Shown in pieces: positions 1-10,856 of a stretch of 64,000 nt of DNA. The position numbers and the translations under genes were made by a program. The first letter of the stretch is position 1. Each line of letters begins with the position of its first letter. The notes beneath the pieces were generated by a model that searched no databases, was not told where the DNA came from, and saw nothing but the letters and a program-made list of their open reading frames with translations. The DNA is from Patagioenas fasciata (taxonomy: Eukaryota; Chordata; Aves; Columbiformes; Columbidae): positions 42,683,001-42,747,000 of the forward strand of contig NC_092523.1 in the NCBI RefSeq assembly GCF_037038585.1, read 5' to 3'.

Positions 1-1073
1 ATCATTCAAATGACTTGTCATCACTGAGTCTTACGGGAAGAAAACTCAAGCCTAGTTTCTCCTCTATTGCACAGCAGCTCGTCATACACTAGAACATTAA
101 AACCTTAATTATAATCCACAGAAGCACCATCACATGTATCAAAATCAAAGTGATAAAACTGGACCTTCAGGGTATTATGGGAACAGCAACATGACTTTGC
201 TAGTTGTGGTTTAAGCAGATAGTTCTTGGATCCAAAGTTTCAAAAGTTTTTAACACAAAACACTACCTAGCCATACAAATCAGTATTCAAACACGTTTTT
301 GAATACAATTTAGGCTCTTTTGAACAGAGGTGTTAGTACAACTATATACTCCTTGGAAAAAAGAAAACAAACATATTTTAAATTGATCACAACTGGATTA
401 AAAAATTAATACTTTTACAACTTGTAAACCATTAGAGGTTCAAAGAGATGCATTTGGCTCAGTGAAGATCAGAGTGTTTCAAAAATGGCTTTAACAAAAG
501 GAGATCTAGCTAAAGGTGAACCAACACATATATTTAAGGTCAAGTTTGGTTATACCAAGCTACCCAGCCATCTCCTTTGCAACCCACATTTCTTCAGTCA
601 GGGTAGACAAGCCACATACACATACAGAGATTTAATACTTTTGTGAGCCTGCTGATATTTAAGTTAGTATCTGGCGTACACTTGCTCTTCAAACTACTAT
701 TTTTGAGTTATTTATCCCTTGGTAAACCAAACTCCTGTGTATGTGACTCACAGCATGTGTCCTGTTTGTTCCGCTAAAACATAAGAAGAGTTTTCCATTT
801 AATTTTGTTTCAATTTTTTCAAACAACAAATGGTTATGTGATTTAATACTGTTTTAGGATTTTTAAGAGTTGAGAATAATTTTCAACATCAGACTGACAA
901 CACTTGGGAAAAATTGTCAACAGTTTTGGGAAAAATCCTTCAACCATGAGGACAATACATGCCCAACTTCACTGAGGAAACAACGCATCCAAACAAGTGC
1001 ACAAAAGCAGTAAGAGCAATTCGCTCTCTCACCCCAAAGAATAAAAAGAATACTGGGACACGGGTGGTCTTAC
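1..1073 (-). other. KLHL2: KLHL2 intron 6, partial
   Basis: AT-rich sequence between the exon 6 donor and the window edge. I see no exon, RNA gene or transposon. Confidence 0.7.
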
Positions 1074-1183
1074 CTTCTCTTCTGAGGCAATTGTGAGCTT
1101 GTCACTGGATATAAGACTGCACACCTGCTCGACACCAAGATTGAGGTATTCTTCACTAAGAACGACATCAGAAAAGTGCTGTT
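1074..1183 (-). CDS. KLHL2: KLHL2 coding exon 6 (BACK domain)
   Basis: A 110-nt exon entering in phase 1 and leaving in phase 0. It completes Glu and reads QHFSDVVLSEEYLNLGVEQ then VCSLISSDKLTIASEEK. This is the N-terminal half of the BACK domain, the helical linker between BTB and Kelch. The acceptor is CCAAACAG|AA and the donor GAGAAG|GTAAGAC. It is the last KLHL2 exon in the window. No sequence encoding the next segment (expected to start VFEAVI) is seen between 1 and 1073. Confidence 0.96.
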
Positions 1184-1737
1184 CTGTTTGGAGGAAAAGC
1201 AATACTCTAACTTACAGTGGTATCCCACAATAAGCATTGAAGCAGCAGAGGAAAAATAGAGAAAACAAGTCAATATGTCTGCTATTTTGTCATATGTAGA
1301 AGAGATACCTTAAAATATCTTCTATAGTTTAAAGTCTGGTCTCACAAGTGGCTTTTGTATTTAAAGATTCTTAAAAATACTTGAAGTACTAAAACACATC
1401 ATACTAAAAGTAGCACAATCATAGAAATTTAACATTTTCAGCATTGGCTCATCTCAGCACTTGTCCGTGACAATTACTTAAATCTCATTTTGCTAACTTT
1501 GTACACACAAACACAGCAAAAAAGATCACAGAGAAAGAATATGCCCTCTGTGCTGTTGACAAACGTTTTAAATGTGCAGTTCAACATGGAGAATGGCTGA
1601 TGCATTAGAACTAACCAAAAGTTTTGCAGTCTAATGTAGGTCAAATCAAACAACAGGTCTGGTTACTGTTGCATCTCTCAGAGCTTCTCCAAGGTCATAA
1701 AAATATTACATATCACAATATCTACAACAAGTAAAAG

Positions 1738-1880
1738 ATGTGTAGTTTTTCCTCGGGTGCCTTGTTTGTTTGTGGGGTCTTTGGTGGTTGGTTGGTTTTG
1801 GATTTTTGGGTTTTTTTTAATGGTTGGTTGGTTGTGGGTTTTGTTTGTTTTTTGGTTTTTTTTGTTTGCTTGTTTTTAAA
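1738..1880 (+). repeat. G/T-rich low-complexity tract with repeated GGTT
   Basis: The plus strand is almost purely G and T, with runs of GGTT (for example GGTGGTTGGTTGG) separated by T and TTTG repeats. It lies in KLHL2 intron 5, where the minus-strand transcript would be A/C-rich. The GGTTGG pattern could form two-tetrad G-quadruplexes on the plus strand. The 69-codon frame across it is an artefact of composition. Confidence 0.7.
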
Positions 1881-2249
1881 TGCCTTAAACAAAACTGATA
1901 AAAATCAATGCTTTAGTTGTAGAATGAGACATTTTATTTTAACATAGAGCTTGTATCTTTATCATGTTGTCATTCAGTTATTCAGTTGTCCTCTCGCTTC
2001 CCTAAGATTGCTTTTTAAGCCATTCAGTTGCATAAAAAGCAGCTCCATCCACTTAAAGGTTATTCTCCCCCTCTTCAGTTATCCTTAACAGAAGTTAGAA
2101 GGAACAAGTGTTAATGGGAATTTAAGAATCCACTCAAAATTAGACTAAGTAAAGAAAGGTCATAAAGCATATTCAAACTAAAGAACTTTATAAAGCCTTC
2201 TCTAGTACTACTATAGTTAAGAATCCATGTTTGACCAACTGCCTTGTTT

Positions 2250-2268
2250 AAAAAAAAAAAAAAAAAAA
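2250..2268 (+). repeat. A run (19 bases)
   Basis: Uninterrupted A tract in KLHL2 intron 5. No adjacent retroposed body was recognised. Confidence 0.8.
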
Positions 2269-3562
2269 GTTAAAGAATGCTGAATGCTTCGAGATCAAAT
2301 AGTCTTTAAATTTTTCAGGTCGACTTTGAAGGGTACAACAGCTTTTATTGCACTAAACTAAAGATTAGAGAGCATAGAAAGGTAAATCCAACACAGTATA
2401 ATTCATGTCCTTTATCTAGTTTAGCATCTTGTTCCTTGAACCAGGGAGCACAAATTGCTTCAGACAAAAGTCCAGGAATATGTATGAAATGTATGATAAT
2501 AAAAGCTGCTCCCATAAAGGTCTTACTATAACCATGGAAGATGAGAGAATGGTAGCCAGAAGGATGATATTTTACCTTAACCACATTTTACTAAACAATA
2601 AGTTTAGTGAGATACAATCCAGTCCCCTTGAATCCTGGTAAATTCTTTAACACCTTACTGTAGTAATAATGCCACTGTCTCATTGAACAAAAAGGCCCAC
2701 ATCTAAATTTAACACCTAGTTTACCATTGAATGGTTTTCATAGAATATCCTGAATACAATGATAGGGAAAGCTGAAACCTTTCTACTGAAAATCATTAAT
2801 TTTTCTATATTCCTTTTAGCCTTCATCTCTGTTTTAAGTAGACAGTCCTTGCCTTTTCAGTCCCTCATCCTACCAGCCTTTTGATTCATGTAATCATTAC
2901 TACTTGTCCCTTCAATCCTGCAGCATTCTTGTATGATGGATGTATAGTATTTTCTGCCATATTCCAGGCAATGGGAGAGAAAGGATGACGAGAAATACTA
3001 CTGATTTTTAAAACACCACCATTACTTTTCCAATCCTTACAAATTTTTGTCTGGTTGCTTTAAGACAACAAATACGCAGGGTCTTCAGCTGAAGTAGAAT
3101 TTTCCAAGGTACAATTATTGAAATAAGTATCTGATTAATTTTACTATTTGCATATGGCAAATAGAAATTGGGAAAGGTAATTTGCATAAATTTGTTTTAT
3201 GATAAACTCCAAATTTCAAGTGACAGTGTCACAAAACAGCATGCCTGACTGTACTCAGAAGCTGAGTTAGGAAGAAGCATGATCCAGGTCTCAAACAAAT
3301 CTGAGGTTCAGAAGCCTTGTTCATCTCCCCCAAGAAAGCTGATCCAACAGGATACACTTTGTAAACTAGAAATACCCACTTGATTTTAAAGGCTTATATA
3401 CAAAAGCTTTGCTTTTTAAAAGTTAATTTAGATTTATGACATGCTCTAAATAGGAAAAGATACAGCCTCTAAACCAGAAAAGTAGAAGCTGAGAATTTTC
3501 ACAATGAACATGATGCTGTCTCCTGTTTTCATACTAGGAAGAGAACTGTAAAAGAAAATCTG

Positions 3563-3579
3563 AAAAAAAAAAAAAAAAA
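3563..3579 (+). repeat. A run (17 bases)
   Basis: Uninterrupted A tract in KLHL2 intron 5. Confidence 0.8.
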
Positions 3580-6500
3580 GATAGAACTTCAACAAAAGCT
3601 AAGGCTATTTTACTGGATGTCAGACTCTGTGCTTAAAATATAAAACAAGGCACATGGCCAAGATAAGAAAGAAGAATGAAAAAAGGAGATATCAAATAGG
3701 AGAGTAGATTGCTATATAAATTTTAGTCATGAAAAAAAGAGATGAGGTGAAATAATTCGTACCTTAAAAATCAGATCTCTTGTTGCCAAGGAGACCATCT
3801 TAACTGATTGATAGATAACCTTTTGGCAGAAGCCAATTGAAATTACAGCTAAATGGATTATTCAAAACAATTAGAAACTGAAAAAGGACAAGGAAGTGCA
3901 AAAACACCAAATAAATCTGCCAACAGCAATTTATCTAAAGCTGGTCAAGTGCTGAAGACAGATGGCATTCTTTTATTGTATATAAAAATAATGCTTATCA
4001 AGTTCAAACTTTTTGCTTCCTTTTAACAAGAAGGACATCAACTTCTTTAAAATAATATTATTCAGTACTAAGATTTCCAAAAATCCCACTTAGATTCTCT
4101 TTTTCCAATAAATATGAGAGAAAAATAGTTTTGGGGGTGCATGTATTTTTTTGACTCCTGAGTTAGGATTTACATTATCCAATATTATTGCTCACATCCT
4201 GAAAGCTTCAATAATTTGGAGATATTAACATCAAATATCATTAAACTTATGACACAATTAAATATTTTGTGCATCTGTCTCCTGCAAAATCTTAAATTAG
4301 CTTGGTTTGTTTCATTAGGTAATATACTTCTTTCTTCATTAACAGCTTCTAGATAAGCAAAAAGATAGAACTATATGGCTGGAAATTTCATAAGAAAACA
4401 AAATACCTTTTTTTTCCCTCCCCCCCCAAATCAGAATTTTCCACATAGTGTGAAACTTTGCCAAATTCGTACTGGAATCCTGCACTGCTTGTTGCCACTT
4501 CACCCAGATACTGAAGCCAGCTGGCAGCCTGGAAACAAGCTGCAGAGCTGCAGAGACTTAGCTCCCAAAGTCCCGCTTCCTAAGCAAGTAGGATCCTACT
4601 TCTTTATTATCAAAACTAAAATCTGCCTTTAAAAAAAGAATCCCTTCCATTTTAGGACATTTCTAAAATATCTGTTCCAATTGCATATGTAAAACAGATT
4701 TTCACATTTTCACAACCAATAGAGACAGTTTCTATCTGAATAGCTGAAGATCTGTCCTTGTCTGCCCTGTACCAGTAGGATGGGACTTCAGGGACAAACT
4801 AAAAGGACAAAAGGAAGTTCTTAACAACACCAGAGGAGTTAGTAACAAAATGTTTGCATGTATAATAAATGATGCCAGTATGGAGAGCAAAGGAAGACAA
4901 TAGGAGCTGTTAAAGTACTGGTTTTTGGTATTTTGCATCATGAATCTGGAAACGTGTTTGACATACACACAGCAGTAGTAAGTGCTTGACCTACCTCTTC
5001 TACCTGAAAGGCACGTGGTCTAGCTGGTCATAAAGATACTGTCACTAACCTTTTATTTTTCAGTTACATAGGAAGAAACATTACATCTGAAATCTGCACA
5101 GGACATCTTATGCTATAAACAATTGTGATTAATTCAAATTTCATTTATTTATATACCTACAGTCAGAGCTTCTCTGGCTGAGCTGCCTTTACTAAATAGA
5201 ATAAACAAATACAGAAGCAAAGGTCTGTTGAAGTTCCATCAGGTTAAAAACCTTTCAGAGAACCATCATGGCCAAAAATAAGAGACTGTAACCCCTCCTC
5301 TCTTTCATGTGTTATGACTGCGGTTGTTGTCAGTGTTTGTGTATGACATTGAACACTTCCTAAATTTCTGTTCCATCATTAACATGCCTCAGTCATTTTC
5401 TAACATTTTTCTAAGGTGTTCCAGCAGCTGCTGATACTTAATATCCATTTCCAGAAATCTTTTTAACATTTCGTGCACTTTCAGAAGTCTTCTCGCAAAG
5501 ATTTCCCAAAGCCACATTATACGAAAAACATGACCAGAGCTTATCAGTGTCAGAGGTTGCAGCTGGAAAAAGGGTGAAATCCCCGTATTCCCTAGATATT
5601 TTTATAACAGTAATCCAATGTATACTAGTGTGTGAAACAAAATATCACAATCAAATATATCAAGTCTCCTAAGTGCCTTTTGTCTGGTTGAGGCCAAGTA
5701 TTTCCATTCCACAAAACAGATAATGACTACGTAGCTTCTTTCTGAACGGATAACCTCTTGTTTTAGAGCAATGCAGAGCATGGGAGCTTGGAGAGATCTA
5801 AGCCCTGCATTCACTTAAAGGAACAACGAGAATTTCTCAAGCAGATGAAACAAAAATATTTAGGAAGAATTAGATTTTTAAACTATTGCTTTAATTCACA
5901 ATGTCATATTATGGGTTTTTCTGGCTCGAGACAAAGGTCTTTGCTAATGGCCTAACATAAGTCACTGGTGAAGCAGAAACCACAGCCTTATTACAGAGGG
6001 ACAGATACAAGCTCTGCCAGTTGGAGAACCAGCAGAAGCTGGAGATTACAGAATCATTTAAAAAAAAATTATTTACTTGTCACTTTTATGCTTAAATAAC
6101 TTCTTTTGAGAACACCATGAAATTCATAGCAGCCAGGGTAACAGAAACGTAGCAACAGACGTTGCTACTCAGAATAGAATCGTAAGAACAATTCTGCTAA
6201 CTACATCCTTTCAATCTCATGCATACGAACGTACACGAGAATAGACTACAGAAGACATACATGCTTCCGAGTCTAGTTAGTGCTCAAAGTTTTAGACTCA
6301 GAGCACCAAACCAAGAACGCTGCACCCCACAGTTAAGTACAACACCGCAATTCCTGCTTCACAGTACATGCTAAGGTTCCGTAAAAAAAGTTTCTTCAAC
6401 ATCTCATCAGCGCAATGCTAAAAGCCAAGAAGGTTTGCCACATAAAGCTGGTCCTCAAAAGACACTTCTTCCACAAATTATTCAATGTTTCCAAATGCTG

Positions 6501-9119
6501 CACTGGTCTATATGGTGAGTGGAAGTACATTATTATTCTTCGGTTGCAATTAAGAAATGTCAAGGCCTAAGCACTGAGCAAGTGCCTCTCTAGTCCAAGA
6601 TGGCATACCCCTCTTCATCAAAAGGCTTTACCTATTTATCTTCAGGTTGTACATAACCTTGCTGTCATTGTCTATTACCAGAAGTATCTTCCTGCCTCTT
6701 TTTCCTAAATATAAAATAGCAAGCATAATAAAATAAAGACTAGAAGTTAAACATCCAAATGCTTTTGATTTTCCTAGCAGGGAAATATTTTCACTGCTTT
6801 TTCAATCTAATAATCCTCTTCTGTACTCATTCTGGTTTCTGAAACCTTAATCCCAAAATGTCAGCTCCTGGGAGACTGTCCCTCTGTGACACAAGGCCGA
6901 ATTCTGAAATGGCAAAGCCACTCGTCTTTGGCTCAGAATTTTGAGAAAATTTCAGTCGTAAGAAAAAGCCTTGACAATGTACCAAGAGTTATTCAAGAAA
7001 AGAACAGGGGGGAAAAGAGGCTATGATGGCTGAGATACAGGCAGTAAGAAGCCTGAAAATTCAAGAGGAAAAACACTGACCTGGAAAGGTATACAATACT
7101 CTTTTGGATTTGACATTATATTACTCAAAGACAATAAGACTTAATTAAAACATTTTGCATAACAGTCCAAATACAGTTATCACAAAGTCATTCAGTCACA
7201 TACATGCAAATTTCTGCAGTAACATATGCATTACAAAAGCTAGCACTTTCGAAACCAACCTGAATAGCTTTTGAATTTTTTAAGTTGATATATAAATAGT
7301 TTGAATACAATTTGACTAGACTAAAATCTAAGTATGGCTGATTCGTAAACCTCAGTTACATACTTAAGACAGTAACCAAGGATTCTATTGACAGACATCT
7401 AATCATGTGAGTTTGCTGCGGTTTTGTTTTTTTCCTGAAGCATCCATTCTTGATAGAGATACTACAATCTCCTGGAAGTGGAAACAAAAGATCTGTACTG
7501 GAAAACACATTTTCTAGGAAATACGGCAACCGAAAACATTCATCATAATCCTTTTTACAAGGTCTAAAATTGCTCAAGGCAATAAAAAGCTTATTATTTG
7601 GACCTAGATATATGCATTGAAGCACTTAGTGCTCTATTTCAGGAAAATCTTCAGTTTCTAACTCTGTACTAATTGTTAATGATGCTAACTTGTCACTGTA
7701 TATTTTAGAAAAGTTATGAAAAGCAACACAATCCTATGGGTTTTTTTTTGTCTGCAGTCGTATCAGAGTATTTCATTTTTAATTCTCTTTTCTGTATTGC
7801 TCTTGTACTAAGCCTGACAGAGTGCTAGGGATTACAGAAAGCAGCACAGACAGTGCAATATAATGAAATAGCTCACAGCCTGACTATGCACAGCATATTT
7901 ATCTCAAGAGTAAGAACAGAGTGTGGGTTGCTTTAAAATTCACCACACAGATACAGCAAAAACACAGTAAGAGTTGAGCTGGCAGCTCGTGGTATGGGCC
8001 AGCAGGACGCCAAGAATACGATGACAAAAATGGAAGCATAGACAAGGAAAGTGGTTTCTGGAGGAATTTGACAGAAATGGAAAGCAGTTTGATTTTGGAA
8101 GAGAGAGAAGGTTAGTTCAAAGCACGAAAGAAGTAGAGAGAGATGAAATAAAAATTCAAGTGAGGGCAATTCTGCTGATCTGGAAATGCCAAGGATGAGA
8201 GGTTGGAATTTGATCCAGGGGGAAAAGGAATATTGCATGGGCAGTAAAATTACCTTAGCAAACAGAGAGGAAGTCATGGCAAAGATAGATTTACATTGCA
8301 GCAAAAGGGAAACATGACATGGAGTAGATTTGGTAGGGAGAGAAGAAACAAAATAGAGGAACACGCAACTGAGCAGGTGAGAGAAAATAGCGGAGTTGAA
8401 GTTGTCAAGTTTATGAACCTGAATGACTGGTAGAACGCTGAAGTCATCAGTGACAGAGGCAGACAAGGAGAAGGGAAAGAAGATTAGATGGAAAGCAATT
8501 CAGTTTTGCTGAACCTGAAGTAGAAGTGAAACATCCAAGAGACACTGAAGAGACAGTGACAGATCAGGGATGGGGCAGACAGTGTAAGCTGCAGGTAAGG
8601 AGCACACCTGGGAGTCACTCTCAGCCTCTAGCAACCCGCCACTTCTGAATTTCCAAACAAATTTGTCCTAGTCTCTGAATATTCACTGCCAAAGCTCTAA
8701 TAAAAATGTGCTACTTATCTGGCTAGTTGTTTTGTTTTTATTTTTCACTACAAAAAAAGCAACCGTTAAAAAGTAATTCTTCAGTGCAATGTCTTGGATC
8801 GACTCCAACACCAAGACCCCGAGGCACTCTACACACAAAAGAACAGTGAGATCACTGCCACTTGAACAAATTGAAAGCTTTAGTTTTAGTCTCAGTGTTA
8901 TGCTACAAACTTAAAAACTTACACAATGTTTTGTTTACTTTTTAGTAACCTACATTATGCAACCTGTCTTGGCATCAAGAGCAGTCAAACAAGATTTTAA
9001 TCTCATGTTAAAAATTAACAATTTAGTAATACTTGATCTGAAAATACATTTATATCAGTTTCCAAGAGCAGAAAATGTATTTGGAATAGAAATTTTTTTA
9101 AAAAGGATTTCAGCCTTCA

Positions 9120-9640
9120 CAGAATCATAGAAATGTAAGCTAGAAAGAACTTCAAATCATCTAGTTTTGCTCAAGGGAGTGATTCAGATCAACCCAAATC
9201 AGAAGTTAGTCAACCAGGTTTTTACAGCTGCCTAACAGTGGAGAGTCTATGACTTCCACAGACAGCTTGCCTGATCTGTGTTACTTTTACAGTTCAGTTT
9301 TACCTTAATATATGAAATCACTTTAAAAATACCTCACGAATTAATCTTACTCATTCTCAGTAATTTTTACGCAGAGGAACATTTGCATTCCTTCTCATCC
9401 TCCTAGTCTCCTAGTTTCTTGACTGAAAGGATGTTCTTCTCTCATAGCCTTTGTCACAGGTCAGTCTGTTTTCTTAATATGTTAATGTTAAACACCCTTG
9501 GATTCACTTCAGCCTGTTTGCATCTGTCTTAAAGTTTTGTTCAGCATTTTCCCACCTGAGGCCTTACCAGCATCAAGAAAAAGAGAATAATTATTCTCCC
9601 TTGTCAACCACCTACAACACTAGTGTTACTTTACCACAGA
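9120..9640 (-). mobile_element. Old CR1/L3-like LINE relic
   Basis: Plus-strand text follows the order of an antisense CR1/L3 3' region: AGAATCATAGAAATGTAAGC and a degenerate ATCATCTAG near 9120-9165, AGTGGAGAGTCTATGACTTCC near 9237-9260, then CTGAGGCCTTACCAGC near 9555-9571, followed by the part running on to CTACAACAC. These blocks recall the standard consensus wording but are heavily mutated, so the insertion is old. No coding capacity remains. The limits are approximate. Confidence 0.6.
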
Positions 9641-9910
9641 ATTGCTTTTTCCTTCACAACAGCAAGCAAAATGAGAACCTCATTTTCAAAAATGTCAAGC
9701 TTTGTCATGAGCCAGTCCTCTTACAGATATCAGTGGCATAGTCTTAAAATTAAGTATTTCGTGAACATTTTTTTCAGAAAAAAAATGAGAGATAATCCAA
9801 TGGCAAGTGCTCCTTACAAGGAAAGTAGAATTTTGTTGGCTGAGATATATGGCTAGTTACAAGATGCACTTCTATTCACTTTGTGTCAAGATAGAAGAAT
9901 GAGACTATAT

Positions 9911-10136
9911 CAGGGGTGTAAAACTCATTTTCACTGGGGGCCACATCAGCCTTGCAATTGCCTTCAAAGGGCCGAATGTAATTTTAGGACCATATAAAAG
10001 TAGCTACTTCTAAAATGCATTTTTAGGAGTAATTTTAGAAGTAGCTACTTTTATATGGTCCTAAAATTACATTCAGCCCTTTGAAGGCAATCATGAGGCT
10101 GATGTGGCCACAGTGAAAATGAGTTCGACACCTCTG
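9911..10136. mobile_element. Palindromic hAT-type non-autonomous DNA transposon
   Basis: Two arms of about 105 bases are inverted copies, roughly 90% identical, around a loop of about 16 bases. The outer ends are CAGGGGTGTAAAACTC on the left and its near-complement ending CACCTCTG on the right. This is a hAT/Charlie-like terminal inverted repeat (CAGGGGTGTCAAACTC type). The flanking 8-mers GACTATAT and GATTAAAG agree at five of eight positions, compatible with a decayed 8-bp hAT target duplication. There is no transposase. It is a miniature element moved by another element's enzyme. The exact subfamily needs a repeat library. Confidence 0.8.
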
Positions 10137-10693
10137 GATTAAAGGTACCCTTTACAGCAGGAAATGTCAACTCTTGGGCTAGATGAGAAGGATTTTCAAA
10201 AGACAAATTGATAACACAATACCCATGGTATGTTTAGTGCTTCTTAGCCAGTGCAGTACAGGGGCTACAGATAGCTCCACACCCTCAGCCAGCATCTTTT
10301 TTGTTACACCATGTACTTCCTACGGACTTTGGCTTGTGGCAGTTGCCAGAATTTTAACTCTTCTCTCCTGATTTCCAACTCTAAGTGATGGTGCAAAATT
10401 TTAAGACAGCAAGCTAGTTTTTTTTTTCTGGATTACAAATTGCCTGGACCCTGTATGGCACTGATAGGTCATGAAGATGCTGAGCCTTTGTTATTATTAT
10501 AACCATGTTCCAGACAGGATACTATTTCTCTTAAAGACATTCATATCAAATGCATTCTTTGTCAGAAGATACATGTCTGCAATACCCTGGATAAAATTCT
10601 GTTTTCTTGGGGGGGGCACTGGGTGGGCATGGAACCCTGTGTGTGCCCATGCACACAGATCTCAAGCTATATGCTATACTAATGATAACTTGC

Positions 10694-10856
10694 CTGCATA
10701 TGTGTTGGCCTTGTTCAAGAGATCTGTGCATGCATGCATGTCAGCAAAAGCACGAATTCCCAAGCAGTTGATCGGATGAAGCTGGGATTCCAAAAATTCA
10801 CAGCAAGTCCTTTTCACATCCTGCAGTTGCAAGAGACCAGCTGCTGGTAGCAAGAC
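10694..10856 (-). CDS. KLHL2: KLHL2 coding exon 5 (end of BTB, 3-box, start of BACK), GC donor
   Basis: A 163-nt exon entering in phase 0. It reads [40 protein letters not shown] and [14 protein letters not shown], ending with G of a split Glu codon. In the family this region closes the BTB domain, supplies the 3-box helices that add to CUL3 affinity, and enters BACK. The acceptor is CTCCTTTCAG|G. The donor reads GCAG|GCAAGT, a non-canonical GC site with otherwise perfect consensus. No GT donor nearby gives a correct join, and reading through adds only GKLSLV before a stop. Exon 6 begins with AA, which completes Glu as expected. Confidence 0.96.

Larger units (their letters stand above)
1184..10693 (-). 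other. KLHL2: KLHL2 intron 5 (GC-AG type, 9.5 kb)
   Basis: A phase-1 intron starting with GCAAGT and ending with CAG. It contains the palindromic hAT-type element (9911-10136), an old CR1/L3-like relic (about 9120-9640), a G/T-rich tract (1738-1880) and A runs at 2250-2268 and 3563-3579. A purine-rich region at about 7930-8600 gives a 177-codon open frame on the gene's strand with no recognisable product. The rest is AT-rich with nothing recognised. Confidence 0.8.
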
